Assembly (NCBI GenBank): GCA_039654915.1
Contig: CM077600.1
Location: forward strand, 40,284,492-40,348,491
Direction of reading: 5' to 3'
Length of the DNA stretch: 64,000 bases
Source: Aquilaria yunnanensis
Lineage: Eukaryota; Streptophyta; Magnoliopsida; Malvales; Thymelaeaceae
The stretch's first letter is position 1. Every line of letters starts with the position of its first letter. The translations under genes and the position numbers were made by a program. Below the pieces are notes generated by a model. The model searched no databases. It was not told the DNA's origin and worked only from the letters and a program-made list of their open reading frames with translations. Positions 9,875 through 22,950 of the stretch are shown here, one piece after another.

Positions 9875-12800
9875 CTTGAAGAAAATTCATAAAAAAATTA
9901 ATTATTTTTTTTAAATTATTTAGGTGGTTTTAGACGATCCCAGATGTCGGTCGAATCCCCCAAAGCACCTTCTAATTATAATATTATATATGAGAGATAT
10001 TAATAAAGGATAGTATTTTATTGCTTATCCTTTAGCATCAGTTTCCTCTGTGGATGGATCTGAAAGGGGTTTGGCGGTGACGACGACGTTATCAAAATCT
10101 GTTTTTAATGGCTTAAGTGTCTGATTGGTTCGCCAGCTTCTCTACATCAGACAGTTTGGTCCTTTATCTAAGGCTCGGTTCAATTGCCATCCCTATCTTT
10201 GATTAGCAGCATAATCTAGTCCAAAAGGACATGTTGAGCCGCAGATGACCATTTCTACTGTTAAATCAAAACTTTTTGGAACACTTGGAAGACGGCAAAG
10301 ATGACATAGAGGGAAGGTTCACCTTTAACCCACTTGAAAAAATTACACCAATTTCTCTTTCCTTGCAAGTCAATAATTAATCCAATTCAAGCTAGAGGCA
10401 TAGTGCAAAACAAAACAATGACATTGTTGAATTTCAGAACCATTCTAATTACAGAGTATTGTGAACATCTCCAAAAGCTTTCCCTTTGCTGTGCTTTCTA
10501 TTTGATTAACCTGATTTTGCTTTGAGATTACATTTACACAAAGAATGCCTAGCCAAAGAATTCTGAGAGTTTGTTGCAGACATTCTTTGCAGGTCTAGCC
10601 AACAATCTAACTAAAACACTACTTGTAATATATGGTATACCTACAATACCAAGCCTTCCAATCAAAATAACAACTAACTTTCTCATTGAGAATGAGGTAA
10701 TAAAGGTGAATCACGATTTAAATGCAATAAAGGTGAATAGCTAATTCAGGTACAAGAAAGGTAAATCACAATTTAGATGAGAAAGATGTGAGAGAAAAAA
10801 CCTAGTACGGGGGATTTGCTTCACGAACCACTATTTTTCTACTTGTTCAAACTATATGTTCCTTCCAATGTCCATTTCGATTGATCAACTTTATTATGAA
10901 GATTCAGATGAAAAGGAGAATCATGATTCAAACGAGAAAGGAAAAACAAGGTTGAGGGGGTTCGGGTGTTGCTTATTTGCTCGCTATTTGGATGAATTGA
11001 ATGTTATTTAGAATGGTAAAGGCCAATGTATCTCTTACTAATGCATGTTAAAGCTGCTGGACCTTTTTTTTTTTTTTACAGAAAACATTACGCTTTTCCT
11101 TGATTGAACCTAATTGTCTTAATTCATGAAAGCTATTAGACTCGATTGACAAACTTATACAATTGGAGGACCAAATCATGCTATGATAGATGAAGGACTA
11201 ACTCGTCCAATTATGTAAAGTTGGAATACCATTAAGACACATGAGCCGTTTAATCCGTGTTACAAAATTAATAAAATATTCATTCATCTATATCAACAAA
11301 TCCAACAGACAAGCTTTTCAATTCCAATTTGCATCCATCTTGTTGATTTCTGTGCTGAATGTATCTTACCAATGTCTACGCACACCCATCTGAATTGATG
11401 CATACTTCTAAATGGGCTAAAATGCATGTCAAGTCCTACACTTGTTATAACCTTTCTAACCGAGTCACAGCTTAACTTTTTTAGTTTTTGTTTGCTAGTC
11501 TGAGTCCAAGACGTTGGAAAACTTATCAATTTTGCCCTAAACATTTTTATGCAAGAGCTCTAATTTCTTAATATTGGTTTAAATCCACAAATGGCCCTCT
11601 AGCTTAACCAGTTTACACAAGTTAGTCCTTCAACTAAAAAATGAGTTGGTTTAAACCTTTTCACTGTGTAAAACCGCATGAGTTAGTACAAAAGATGCCG
11701 CGAGAGGTGCCTTTGTGGCGCCTCATAATGTAACCTAGGGGTTCTAATTAATTGTGAACTATAGTTTTGAAGACTCAAAAGGTGATTCAGAAATAGACTG
11801 ACAGATAAATAAACAAAACAACACTTTTATCATCCCCTACTTCCTTTATTTGACCCTAGGCACCTAGAATTCTTACAACTAAAAAAACAACCATTCGCCC
11901 AAACCAAACCCAGGCCACCATGGGCTGCAGATGTTTAAACACACCAAAAACAAAATTGGAAGGGGTCACGACAGTTTTCATTGATAGAGTCACCTACCTA
12001 GAATCAAAATCGATTGTCGATGTCAAATCCCTCCTATATCACCCCTTTCCCAGACTCGTTACTAGAGCGTGCAGTTGTCCCATAAATCACTGGCATTAGA
12101 GCTTCCCTTGTTTGATTAAAGATGCAGGTGCTGTAGACATTTGGTTCTTCATCTCATTGCCCCTATAGAGCCATTGGTTCTCCTAGAGGGATTGAAGATG
12201 AGATTGCCATGGACAGATGTTACAAGTTAGTGGAAGTGAGAAAAATAGGCTAGGTGGTAGTAGCCTACATGACCATGAGAATGAGGCATGACATAAGGAA
12301 GGGGAGATGAGATGGGCGGTAAGGACGACAACAAATGAAGGGGTGTTAAGGAGTTAAGTCACAATCAATAATATAAAAACTTAAATAATGTTACATATAA
12401 ACTTATGAAATTTAAAAATCTACAATAGTTAAGTTCAATTCAAAATTTAATTCAATGCTATTTTAAATCTCTAAAATCATTAAATATTGAATTTGAACTC
12501 AAAGTTTTTGTAATATTTTTTTTTCAATATACAAAAGCATATTATTAGTAAGAAAGTCATTGTCCATCTTATTGTTCAATCTCATCTTTAAAATTTTCAT
12601 AGTTGAAAAAACACATCTATGGTAATAGTCGTTATCAGTTAACAAAAAAATAAAGAGTTAAATTCAAATGGTTCAATCTATTAGAATCATATGCTCATAT
12701 ATTCACCTGTTGTATTATCAACAAACAATTTAAAGTCAAAATCAAAATCATATGCTCATATGCTCAAAATGATCAAAATCAATATCAAGATAATTAAAAA

Positions 12801-13813
12801 TCAAAATGATCAAAATTAGAATCAAAATCAAAATCAAAATTATATGAAAAAACTTAGGCAGACCTACTTTAGTGATTTGAGCATTGTCAGCAATGACATT
12901 TGAATGGATCTCCAAAACCAAAACAAATTCTACTTTGATTGGTGAGCTAAAAAAGAACTTTAGTCAATTGGTCTAGAATTAATGGCAGTTAGGGTTGTAG
13001 CTCAATAGCGTCGTGACAAAGATCAAGAGTGAGTTGTGGTTCACAGGGCTTCTATTTCTTAATTTGTTTTGTTCACGGCTATTGATTTGTTTTGTTTTGT
13101 GTTTTTTTTTTTTTTTGAAAAAATCTAAAATATGCGCTTGTCCATTATTAACTTGAAATTTACAAATAAATACCTAATATTATTATAATTTTATATCAAA
13201 TAGATTGACCCTTAATAAAAAAATTTAAATATTCTAGGGGCCGGCTGCCCCTCCCTTTCCCCACAAAGCTACACCCGATGTTTTTGTTAATCCTTGGACC
13301 GATTTGCAATGCTTCACAAACTCAAGGGGCCAGACGTTTCACTTTAAGGGGCACAATGCCGGTATTTCAAAATGAGGGGGTAAAAATGTAGATTATGGAA
13401 AATATTAGGTCAGTTTTTGTATTTTTTTTCCTTAGTTGAAATTAGAAATTATTGGATATACTTCATACTCCAGTAACCCCACTTAAGTAACTGGATTTTG
13501 TACGATTCATTTTTCTGCAGTTTCTAAGAAAAAAAAGGGGGGAGGATTTTGCTCTGCAGCTCCCTGTCAAATCCGATACAATTCTTTGGTACCTAAAAAA
13601 GTAAAGGATTAAATATTTAAAGGTATCAAGTTCCAGAGAGAATCCATCTTCACATATTCTCCGTGCCTCCAATGGAAGCTGATGTATCTATTTTGTTCTT
13701 CAAAACCCTAGTGTAAATCTTTCTCCTTTTTCTCCCTCCAAGAGGAATCTGGATTTTGTGATCCAACCTATTCCCTTCTTTTTTCTTTCTTTCTTTTTTG
13801 GGTTCTGGGGACC
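9875..13813. other. Intergenic, no supported gene; RMR promoter at the right end
   Basis: No coding potential that I trust. A loose inverted similarity (GAAGGACTAACT near 11194 against AGTTAGTCCTTC near 11621) may mark an old foldback element. ATCAAA-type simple repeats fill about 12735-12845. The last few hundred bases before 13814 should hold the promoter and 5' leader of the RMR gene, including a pyrimidine-rich stretch at 13715-13800, but I could not fix a TATA box. Confidence 0.5.
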
Positions 13814-16800
13814 ATGAATCTTGTTGTGATTTTTAAGGTTCTTTCTTTATTGAGTGTTTCCTGGGTAGCCTCAGCTAGTGTTGTGTTGATCGGCCGCAAT
13901 AAAACTCTGTCCTTCGACGATATCGAAGCTAATTTCAGTAAGTTTCTTTCTGTTATACTTTCCCCTCTGTTTCTTATTTCGTCCGTCTAATCTGTGCCTG
14001 GCGATGAACTGGACAAAATTTAATGCAAGCCTGAGGTTATCGGATATTGGATTGGCAAGGCAGCGGCTGTAGACGAGTGTTTCGTACCAATACAGATTTT
14101 GAGATTAAATGGAGGTTGTTGGTGGTTTAGGCAGGAAGTTGATCTTTTAACTTGCGTGTTATGAGAGAGATGAATCATGAATTATTATCTGTGTTTTCTG
14201 GTTTAGGTGATTGGGCGGCTTTATTAATTTGTTTGCTGTTGGTCATTTCAGCTCCAGTGATCAAAGGGTCCGGCATGTATGGTATGTTATATTTAGCAGA
14301 GCCTCTTGATGCGTGTTCGAATTTGACCAGTGGGGTGGAAGAGCTTTCAAATGCCAGTTCTCCATTTGCTTTGGTAATTAGAGGAGGGTGCAGCTTCGAT
14401 GATAAAGTTAGAAGAGTCCAGAAGGCAGGATTTAAAGCCGCTATTGTTTATGACAATGAAGATGGTGGCATCTTGGTTGCAAGTAATGCCTCTTTTCTCT
14501 GTTAAACTCCTATATGTTTTGATAGTCTAGTGAACAACGTCACTGAATAACTAAGTCTCTCGAATCTATATGAAATGAGAATCATATTCTAATAACTTGT
14601 ATGATGTCTTCTTTCCACTCGTTAACCGCATGTTCAATTGAGTCAGTATAACATTATTATGCCACGTTGGAATGTTGGTTTATAAATCTCTGGCATACCG
14701 ATTAGAGGCAGACGGTTCTCATTACGAAGATACTGATAGCAGCCTTATTTTAAGATGGTAGCTGTGTTTTTCCTTCTTTTGATTAAGATTGAACATTTGT
14801 TCCTTTCATGCGATAATCATTTTCTGGTATATGGACTTTGATAAAATCGACAAGGATATTTATATGAAAAGTGTAATAGCTCAAAATTTTATGTTTCGTT
14901 TGAAATCATTCTTCAGGGACATCTTCATAAGTAAGATACACCTAAGCAATTTTAAGGTGGTAAACTTCTGTTTATGCATCTAAGCAATCTTTAAAGTCGT
15001 AAACTTCTGTTTATGCATCTTTTCTTCTGTTACTGTATCAGCCAGGGAGCGACTTTGATTCCCTTCTATATGTGAAAGCTAATTTCAGCAATCTGCATGA
15101 TTACCTTAATATTAACTATGGATATAGGGTTAAATGATGGTATATATTTTTTAAATTTTCATGAGAAGGGCCTGTTTGTTTGCCTTTTGATCCTGAGAGT
15201 GGTGCAAATGATTCATCTAGGGTCGCGAATTACAATTCTGTGTTTATTTACTGTTTTCTTGGGGGTGTTCATGGGGATTGCTTACGAATGTGGATTGGAA
15301 TGTTTATTTTATTTGCCCCTTTACTCTTGTTTTTGGAATTGTTTTCCATGCCTGCGGAGTTCTTTGATGGATTACTGTTCTTTTGATGGTTTAGAAAATG
15401 ACACCAGGACATGTAAACTGAAATCTTGCTTTTGAAAATTTGCAGTGGCGGGCAATGCAGCTGGCATAAAAATACCTGCCGTGTTTGTTTCAAAATCATC
15501 TGGTGAAAGACTCTATGAGTATGCTGGGTCAAATGACATGGAGCTGTGGATAATCCCTAGCTTTGAAAATTCAGCATGGTCCATCATGGCAATTTCTTTC
15601 ATCTCTCTCCTTGCCATGTCTGCAGTGCTGGCAACTTGTTTCTTTGTACGCAGACATCGTATAAGACGCGAACGTCCTCAACAGTCCCATGTCCGTGAAT
15701 TTCATGGAATGAGCCGCCGCTTAGTAAAAGCAATGCCTAGTTTGATATTCACATCTGTTTTAGAGGATAATTGCACTTCAAGAACCTGTGCAATATGTCT
15801 AGAAGACTATACTGTGGGGGAGAAGCTCAGGATTCTTCCATGTCATCACAGTAAGCTTCTTACAATACTAGACCCATTATTCTATGCACTAAGCTAACTG
15901 TGTTTCTCTGGTTGTCCATTGCTATTCACATGCATTTTGTGTTGGTCGATGGTCAACTTCAGTTTCTTGGATCTGAATCTTATGGCACCTGGGAGTTGTC
16001 ATTTCCCATGTGTATAGACAGTGACAGCCCCTTGGCTCAGGTCTTACTGTTCTTATACTGCCAATTTTGTTGTTTATAGTGGGAATTTGTTCGTTTTATT
16101 TCAATAAGAGCATGAGCATCAAGGGCTACCAACCAGAATAGGTGTTTACAGCAATAGAACATTATGCTGCCTCCTATCACGAAAAGGATGTCATTCCTTC
16201 ACTTCTATAGTTATTAGGGTTGTTCTGCAGCACCGCAGTATCATTAAAAGCATTCCAATTGCCCCTCCCAATAAAGATGGTCTCATGAGCTGTTTAGTAT
16301 ATTAAGAGTAATCTTGGAAAGTATAGTGTCCTATCCTATTTATATTTGGATGCAAAGCATTCAGTAGATAACATACTTTATGGGAAGGAAGGAGCAGAGG
16401 ACTTCTTATTTGCTTCTAAATCAGATAAAGAGTTCTTGAATTTAGTAGCTCTCCATGCTGCAGATTCTAAATACTAGATCTATCCAGAGAAAAAATACAT
16501 TTGTCTCATTTTCGTAGAATTTTAACGATTTTGTGCCACTTCATCATTTTCACCATGTATGTAGGATCCATGTGAAGGATGTAATATGGGTTTCCTTCCA
16601 CTTGTTTATCCCATGTGCCTTTATGCTATCTGATTGTTGCTGTATATGTTGTGTCTCGGATGAAGTTGGAAAAATATATTATAAATACACGTTGACCCCT
16701 TTTATTTTGGGATACAAAAATGAATCATTCAACACTAAATACAGATTCTGATTGTAATTTGGGGATTCTTATCTGTTAATCCCTTGCATTTATATCTTGT

Positions 16801-17431
16801 CAGAGTTCTTTGTTGTTAAAGTTGTTTTGTGCTACAAACCTGAATGTGATCTTCCTGCCTGTTGACAGAGTTCCATGCTTTTTGTGTTGACTCTTGGCTG
16901 ACTTCATGGAGAACATTTTGTCCAGTTTGCAAGCGTGATGCAAGAACTAGCACAGGAGATCCTCCAGCATCAGAAAGCACTCCACTCCTTTCATCTAGTC
17001 CTGCCTCAACCTCTGTTTTATCATCTGTTAGGTCGTCATTGGCATCCTCCGCAATACAAATTTCTCCACCTATGCATCGATCCCCATTCATTTCTCACAC
17101 TCATTCTCTTGCCAGCACTCCTTGTGTTCAGCAGTCGTTTAGGTCCTACTGTCAATCCCCTCCCATCAGTGTAAGCCGAAGCTCTGTAGACCTTAGGGCT
17201 GCATCTTCACAAAGATCTCTTGTGTCTCATTTGGTTTCATCATCCCCTTTGGGTTATCCATCCATATCACCTCTTAATGCAAGGTATATGTCCCCTTACA
17301 TTCCAAGTCCCAGTAATGCATCAGCGAGTTTGGTAAGTTCTTCTGGTCGTCAGATGAATCCACTGCATTGCAGCGGGTCAGCTGCAAGCTTTTCTCCGTT
17401 CGCATCTGCTCAATCTCTTCCAGAATGTTGA
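13814..17431 (+). CDS. RMR: RMR-type receptor: PA domain, membrane span, RING-H2 (440 aa)
   Basis: Exons 13814-13937, 14252-14482, 15446-15850 and 16869-17431 join in frame (GT-AG throughout) to 440 aa. The order is a signal peptide (1 to about 21), then a lumenal protease-associated domain (about 22-150, with [20 protein letters not shown] and [10 protein letters not shown]). A single membrane span follows (about 163-186, with basic RRHRIRR after it), then a RING-H2 finger whose zinc ligands are C233, C236, C251, H253, H256, C259, C271 and C274, and a Ser-rich cytosolic tail to 440. This is the architecture of plant RMR proteins, which act in sorting of storage proteins to the protein storage vacuole; the RING suggests E3 ubiquitin-ligase activity (inferred). 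The length fits the longer Arabidopsis members (about 420-450 aa). The start is the first ATG that yields a signal peptide. It converges on the PDIL5-2 gene. Confidence 0.93.
14942..15018. repeat. Two 38-bp tandem units in RMR intron 2
   Basis: CTAAGCAAT and GTAAACTTCTGTTTATGCAT recur at a spacing of 38 bp. The unit lies wholly inside the intron between exons 2 and 3 and has no evident role. Confidence 0.85.
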
Positions 17432-18313
17432 GTTGATTAAAGTCTGTAGTGCTGATTCTCGGAGGTTTCATCAGCTCTTTCTCCATGTCTTGAATGCTTC
17501 TAACTTCTTGTTGACATCTTTTGCTTCATCATGATTTCATTTGTGCGATTGCTTGCCTTATCCCATGTTCAGAATACGAGCAGCAGCAGCCTGAAATGTA
17601 TATTGTAGTATCGTAGAGATGTGATCTCCTTTTTACCCTCTTCATAATTGATGTCTGTGGCTATTGTATTTTTAGCGTTGAAATTTTTACTCTAAATTGA
17701 GTTTACCGTAATCCATCTGTCAGAAAAAAAAAAGGGATGTCTTGGGGCATAAATATTTACATCGTGGATGGAGAGCTCGTTAATAATGTACATTACATTT
17801 CTTCAGTTTATCTTTGAATCACCGCTGTAAAGAATGTTAGAGGCACGTTATACTTTGAAGTATGTGAAAACGAAGACTCACTACTAAGGTTAGAGGGTTT
17901 TTTTATACTTTAATAATGTCCTAGATTAGCTTTTGAAATCGTTAAAAGCCAGACGCTATCAACGGCTATATTTTTTTCCCCAACTTTCAGCACCTAGTAA
18001 ATTGAGGTACAATTTGATAATAGGACGAGTTGCAGCCATCAGGGACCTATCAATACTCGAGTGATTTGGTAATTATCTCTGCAACAATCTTAAACGCATC
18101 GACAGAGGTATATAAGATATTACTATATTGTGACAAACCAAAAAACCGAGAAACGAAAGAGAGCGTTCCAAGCCAGAATAAATCCCTCCTGCAAAGTTGC
18201 ATGTGAGCAGGTTCAAACTCGGGCCACTTTCCAGTCAATTTGTGCTGCAGCGGAAGCAAATGATTAGCTAATGCAGAGTTTTCTTTCCAATTGGAGGCCC
18301 AGATGATCAATCT
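17432..18313. other. Convergent 3' flanks of RMR and PDIL5-2
   Basis: Tail-to-tail spacer of about 880 bp that should contain both 3' untranslated regions and polyadenylation sites. An A-run near 17725 lies on the RMR side. No open frame resembles a gene. Confidence 0.6.
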
Positions 18314-21291
18314 TTAGTCTTCTTTCTCCCCAGGACTATACTCATGGGTTTCAGCCTGAGAGCCCTCCACATTATCCGAGGGCTTACGAGTGCCAACCCT
18401 GAGAGGCTCTTCTTTCCCAATGCTGCGGATGAGCATCAGCATTGCAACCAAAAAGACGATTATGTAAACCGTTCTAATGCCAATAAGTGAACTGATGTAT
18501 CCCATCAAAGATGGACCTTTAACTCTGTGCACTTCTATTCTCCCTTTACGATAGCCTTCAAGAAATCTTGAAATTTGGGTTCCTTGATCTTCTTCATTAA
18601 GACTTTCAGAGCCAATGACCTTTCAAAGTACAGCAATTTACAGTAACAGAAACGTTAAAGACAAAACTAAATAGAATGTACACTAGAACATTACATGGTC
18701 ATTACAATTGTTCTCGTCTACCTTGTTACGCAACAGGCATGTCCTACAAACTAGTTTCTCATATGAAGCAACAAAAAACTAGATCAGTTTAAGATATGCT
18801 TAACAGAGATTGCCTGTACTGGCAAGAGGATAAGACCAGCAGCACGTCACTGCTAGAAAAGGGTAGGGTCCAAAAAGGAGTAAATGAAGATAAGAAAACA
18901 ACACTATTAACCCTAAAATGGCACCAATAGTATTAATACTATCAGGAGTAAAGATCAAGACTTACCGAAGTGTACTCCTCAGTTCCGCCCCAGACAATTA
19001 ATTTGGGCAGTTTTGCCGTCTTATCAGCACCAAAAGTGTCAGTGAACTCCTCCCATTGTTCAACCCCAACATAACCAAAAATTAAGTCGCGATTTGCAGA
19101 TGCAGCAGCCTTCAATATCTTCACCAAGTTTTTTGACTTCTCCTCAGTCTCATCAGCCACAATCGTCAACATTATTTTCCTTTCATCATCTTTCAACACA
19201 TTCAAACTCTCCTCATTAATGGGAACAACCTGGGGGAGAAAATTCTGCTTTACAAAATCTCCAACAAATTCCTCTGCATTAAAATGCAGAAGGTATCATT
19301 GCTACCAGTTACAGAACCATCAAAATCTGAAAGATGATACTGAAACCAGAATTGTCAAAACTATAAACAAAAATAGAACAAATCACCGATGACAATAGCA
19401 TTCCTTGAATTATGTAGTATTTTTTTTTCAAAGGTTAACTTCCTTATACAGTATTTATAATTAAAAGCTCTCAAACTATCACTTTTTAGAACCCTCCTAT
19501 TTTATCTTCAAGACCTTCAAATTGTAATCTTATTGAAGATAAGGATGGATATATTATTTTTTGGATCAGACTTCCTTAATGGTCCATGAGGGACTGTGAG
19601 AAGTCTGATCCATTGAATCAGCATGGCCCCCTGAAATTCAGAGAGGCCACATCTGGTCCAATGGACCAGATTCCATTATCACACAAATTGGAAAGAGAGG
19701 TATCTAGTATCTATTTTCTGTATAAAGTCAGAAGAGCTGACACTTAAACTATCTGAATAACCTTTACTTATTTTACCAATCATCAAGAAAGGAATCATTT
19801 GTCTTTGTGGAACCATGTCATAGAATACCATAAGATATGACTATCAAAAAGCTATGTACTGGTGTACTAAGAAGAACAAACTGGTCCAATAATTAACTCC
19901 CACTGTTTCATTAGAGATTCTAAGTTCATGGAGAAGAAATGAATTCCAATAAATGAGTGACAAGATGGAGTATGCTGAAGCAGCTCTTCGTGTTATGAAG
20001 GTGAGGATGACCAGAAGCTGACTACTAACTGATAGATTTTTAACTGCTTTGCCAAACGCACCTTCAAATGGGCCATAGAAAACACTCTGCTGATTATCAT
20101 AGCTTGGATGAATAACTACCAATGCAGGAACCTTGTCGAAGTCATATAAAACCATGAGGTCCTCAGAGAAATCCTTTGCCACAGAAAACCATGCCTTCTT
20201 CTTATATTTGGTTGCTAAGTCAGATATCACTGTCTCATTCAAGCCAAAACCTATAAATATAGGGAAGTATGTGCCAGCTGATTCAACAAAATCGCTAACA
20301 GAAGCATCTGAGTTGAGGATAGAAACATCAGGAGCAACAAACTTCTTCAAATATCGGACAAGCAAATCTGCCTGCCTTGGTCCATAATATTCTACTGGGA
20401 TGCCATGCATAAAGATCTTAAGGGTAGGGAATGCACTGTAAAATAGGTTCTCTTATTCGTTAGTACTATGAATCATGTAAAAGAATACACACACACACAC
20501 ACAAATAGGAGAAAATGGCTTCAAAAAAATTTCTAATTAATAGTAGCATGTACTTTCACTTGCAGAAGTCAACAATGGTAACCGTTTATTTATTTTTTCT
20601 TTTTTATCTTAACTAATCAGTTACTGAGATAACTTTTTTATAGATCGAACACTACTGACAGAGGCGGATGCCATAATTGTGCGAAAATGTTATCCATTTA
20701 CAAGCTCCTGAAGATGAAATGCCTTGTAAAGTTAAGTGGTTAACAAAAGGGCAACAAATGTTTCTGGACAAGGACTAAAACAAAAGCCATAGATGCGTAC
20801 TCAATCTCGTGTTTTCGAGCAAGACGGGTATGCTTGTCAGCATCCACTTTTGCTATCACAATGGGCTGCTTCAATTCAGCGAGTATTGGAGCCGCCGCAT
20901 CTAACTGCAACACAAAAAGCAGAACCGAAAATCCTCTAAAACCAGAACTTAAGGTTGCTGTTTCTATTAGCATAGACAGTAATGGGTGATCAAACGATCC
21001 TCTCTAACCAAATTCATAAACTCAGAAAAAGAAGAACAATGTTGGACTCGCATCATAGCATCTATTTTCCGGGAAAGGGAGAGAAACAAGAAATCGGACC
21101 TGAGGAGCCAGGCGCTTGCAGTGGCCGCACCAGGGAGCGTAGAAATCGACGAGGATGTAATCAAAGGCCGCGATGGCGGCGTCAAAGTTGGATTCGTCGA
21201 GCTCCAAAACCTTACCGTCGACTTTGAACTGCTCTTCTGATCTCGCTCCGGAGCAGATGCAAAATAACAAGACTAATATCGCGAATCGCAT
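18314..21291 (-). CDS. PDIL5-2: Protein disulfide isomerase-like 5-2 (427 aa, membrane-anchored)
   Basis: Minus-strand exons 21291-21100, 20904-20801, 20435-20062, 19273-18966 and 18619-18314 join in frame to 427 aa. A signal peptide (1 to about 18) is followed by one catalytic thioredoxin domain with the active site W54-C55-G56-H57-C58 and the cis-proline region AFPTLKIF. Non-catalytic thioredoxin-like modules follow (about 130-340), then a membrane span near 374-390 and an acidic cytosolic tail ending GEKED, with no KDEL/HDEL signal. One CGHC site plus a C-terminal span is the PDIL5-2/5-3 pattern; the sequence and exon layout agree best with PDIL5-2 (Arabidopsis protein about 440 aa). Its expected role is disulfide exchange in the endoplasmic reticulum, with the oxidoreductase activity inferred from the intact CGHC. 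The start chosen is the first ATG giving a clean signal peptide; a longer in-frame extension uses a TTG and is ignored. Confidence 0.93.
19563..19610. repeat. Perfect hairpin in PDIL5-2 intron 3
   Basis: GGATCAGACTT and AAGTCTGATCC form an 11-bp perfect inverted repeat with a loop of about 26 bp; a second short palindrome (GGTCCAATGGACC) follows near 19655. This could be the remnant of a small foldback element. No function is implied. Confidence 0.65.
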
Positions 21292-22950
21292 CGTCCTGAT
21301 CTCGGGTGACGACAAAAATTGGACGGTTTTTGGTTTTGCTCGTTATGAGAAGCTTATGAGCCGATCGAAGCAGAACATCGAGTGGTTCGTTGTTTTGTTG
21401 AAGTCTTCTTGAATCTGTTTTTCTCGTATTTGTAGTTCGGCCGCCCTGAGAGTCCGACTCTGACCCGCCTTTTACAACATTGCTACCGGTTTTCTTGGGA
21501 AATGCTTTATGTAACCTCCAGTTTTTGTATCTCTAATATGTGTCACTGACTATGACTAACCACTTTATACTAAAAAGTGACTGTCTTTATTCCAAGTTAG
21601 TGTTATTTGTTAGTGATAATCTTTATATGTCATAATTACTCACTCAACTTATGTACTAATTGAAGCTTTACACGTTAAGAGATACAAAAGTCACTTTCAA
21701 AACATTTTATGTAAAAGACTAGCTTAAAAAAAAAATCTTTTTCTGAGAAAAAAATGATTAATAAAATATCAAGAACCCTTAAGTAATGCATTTCTAATTG
21801 TTACCAACTGACAAGACATCATTTCTATAAGCAAAAAACTATAGAAATTGCAAGATAAAATTAAGGATCAAAATTACGTAATAGTATGTGACAAGCACAT
21901 AAAAATCTCGTCTTTTGTTCATGAGGCTCTATACCAACGAACCATATTTGTTAATAAAATTTTAAATAATGGTTAACCCTTAATTATTCTTTTATGATAT
22001 AACTCTAAAAATCATTCTTCTACATTTCAAAGTGAAAAGTGAGATCATATATAACCTCAACAATTAATTATTTCAACTTTATTGTGACAAATTTAATAGT
22101 ATATTCACTTTAGACCCATTAACTTCCATTTATGTAGTAACAGAGCAATTCAAGATAACTTCATTGGAGTTATCATGTAACCTCTTTTTTAACCCCCGAG
22201 GTAAAAAATTGTCATGTGAATATTACTGTGTTTACTGCATATGAGCGCGTGTCGCTGAAAAACGCGAGGGGTGCCAATGCAACGGTTCTGAGTCAGGCAA
22301 GTGCCCCAGGTGCCTCCTATATGGTCAGACGCCTGCGGTTGCTTTCTCATTTCACATTTCTGGGTACTGAGGCTCCAAATTATCTTGGAGTTGAACAGTG
22401 AAATCCGATTGATGTACATTACTTGATTCGATCGAATCTCGATGCTTTTGTTCTATGACAAGGCATCTTTAAATGCTGTTAAAAGAATAGGAATATCCAA
22501 ACATAACTACAAGATATTAATTATACATCTGCAATTGACAACTAAATACATGCCACTAGAATGGAAGTCACTGGTCCGAGTTTTGTTAATTCCAAGATCG
22601 ATTCAACGTTACGATTTGGAAAACCTTCTGTACAAACGTTCATAACAAAAATAGACGGCTAAAAGATTTGTCCGCCAATGTTTCGGCATCTTGTTTCCAT
22701 GCAGGCATAGACCAGTGCAATCTGCCAACAGCTACTGCACCAAAAGGGGGGCAATCTCGCTGCCGGTAAGCAGTACTCCCGCTGTCGAGTCTATCTACCA
22801 TGATTCAAAAACCTCCGTTCGCTGTTTTAAGATCTCATAGGGCTTGGAAGCTTACCTGACTCTACAGGTGTACAGCAGAAAAAGAAGGTACACCATGTGA
22901 ATCGCCATTCTGCAAATATGGTGTCCTGGGCAACTTATCCAAAGCTTATG
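21292..22950. other. PDIL5-2 upstream region and CCA-gene 3' flank
   Basis: Both neighbours are on the minus strand, so the right part holds the CCA-gene 3' untranslated region and the left part (21292 to about 21480) the PDIL5-2 leader and promoter. A GC-richer open stretch at 22216-22401 (61 codons, +) stands out from the AT-rich background but matches nothing I know. Confidence 0.5.

Noticed and set aside
11190..11640. Loose inverted similarity around GAAGGACTAACT / AGTTAGTCCTTC
   Set aside because: Only about a dozen bases match well; too weak to call a foldback element.
21022..21240. Frames opposite PDIL5-2 exon 1 on the + strand and read-through into its intron
   Set aside because: They are the antisense or intron continuation of the CGHC-encoding exon; the GT donor at 21099 ends the exon.
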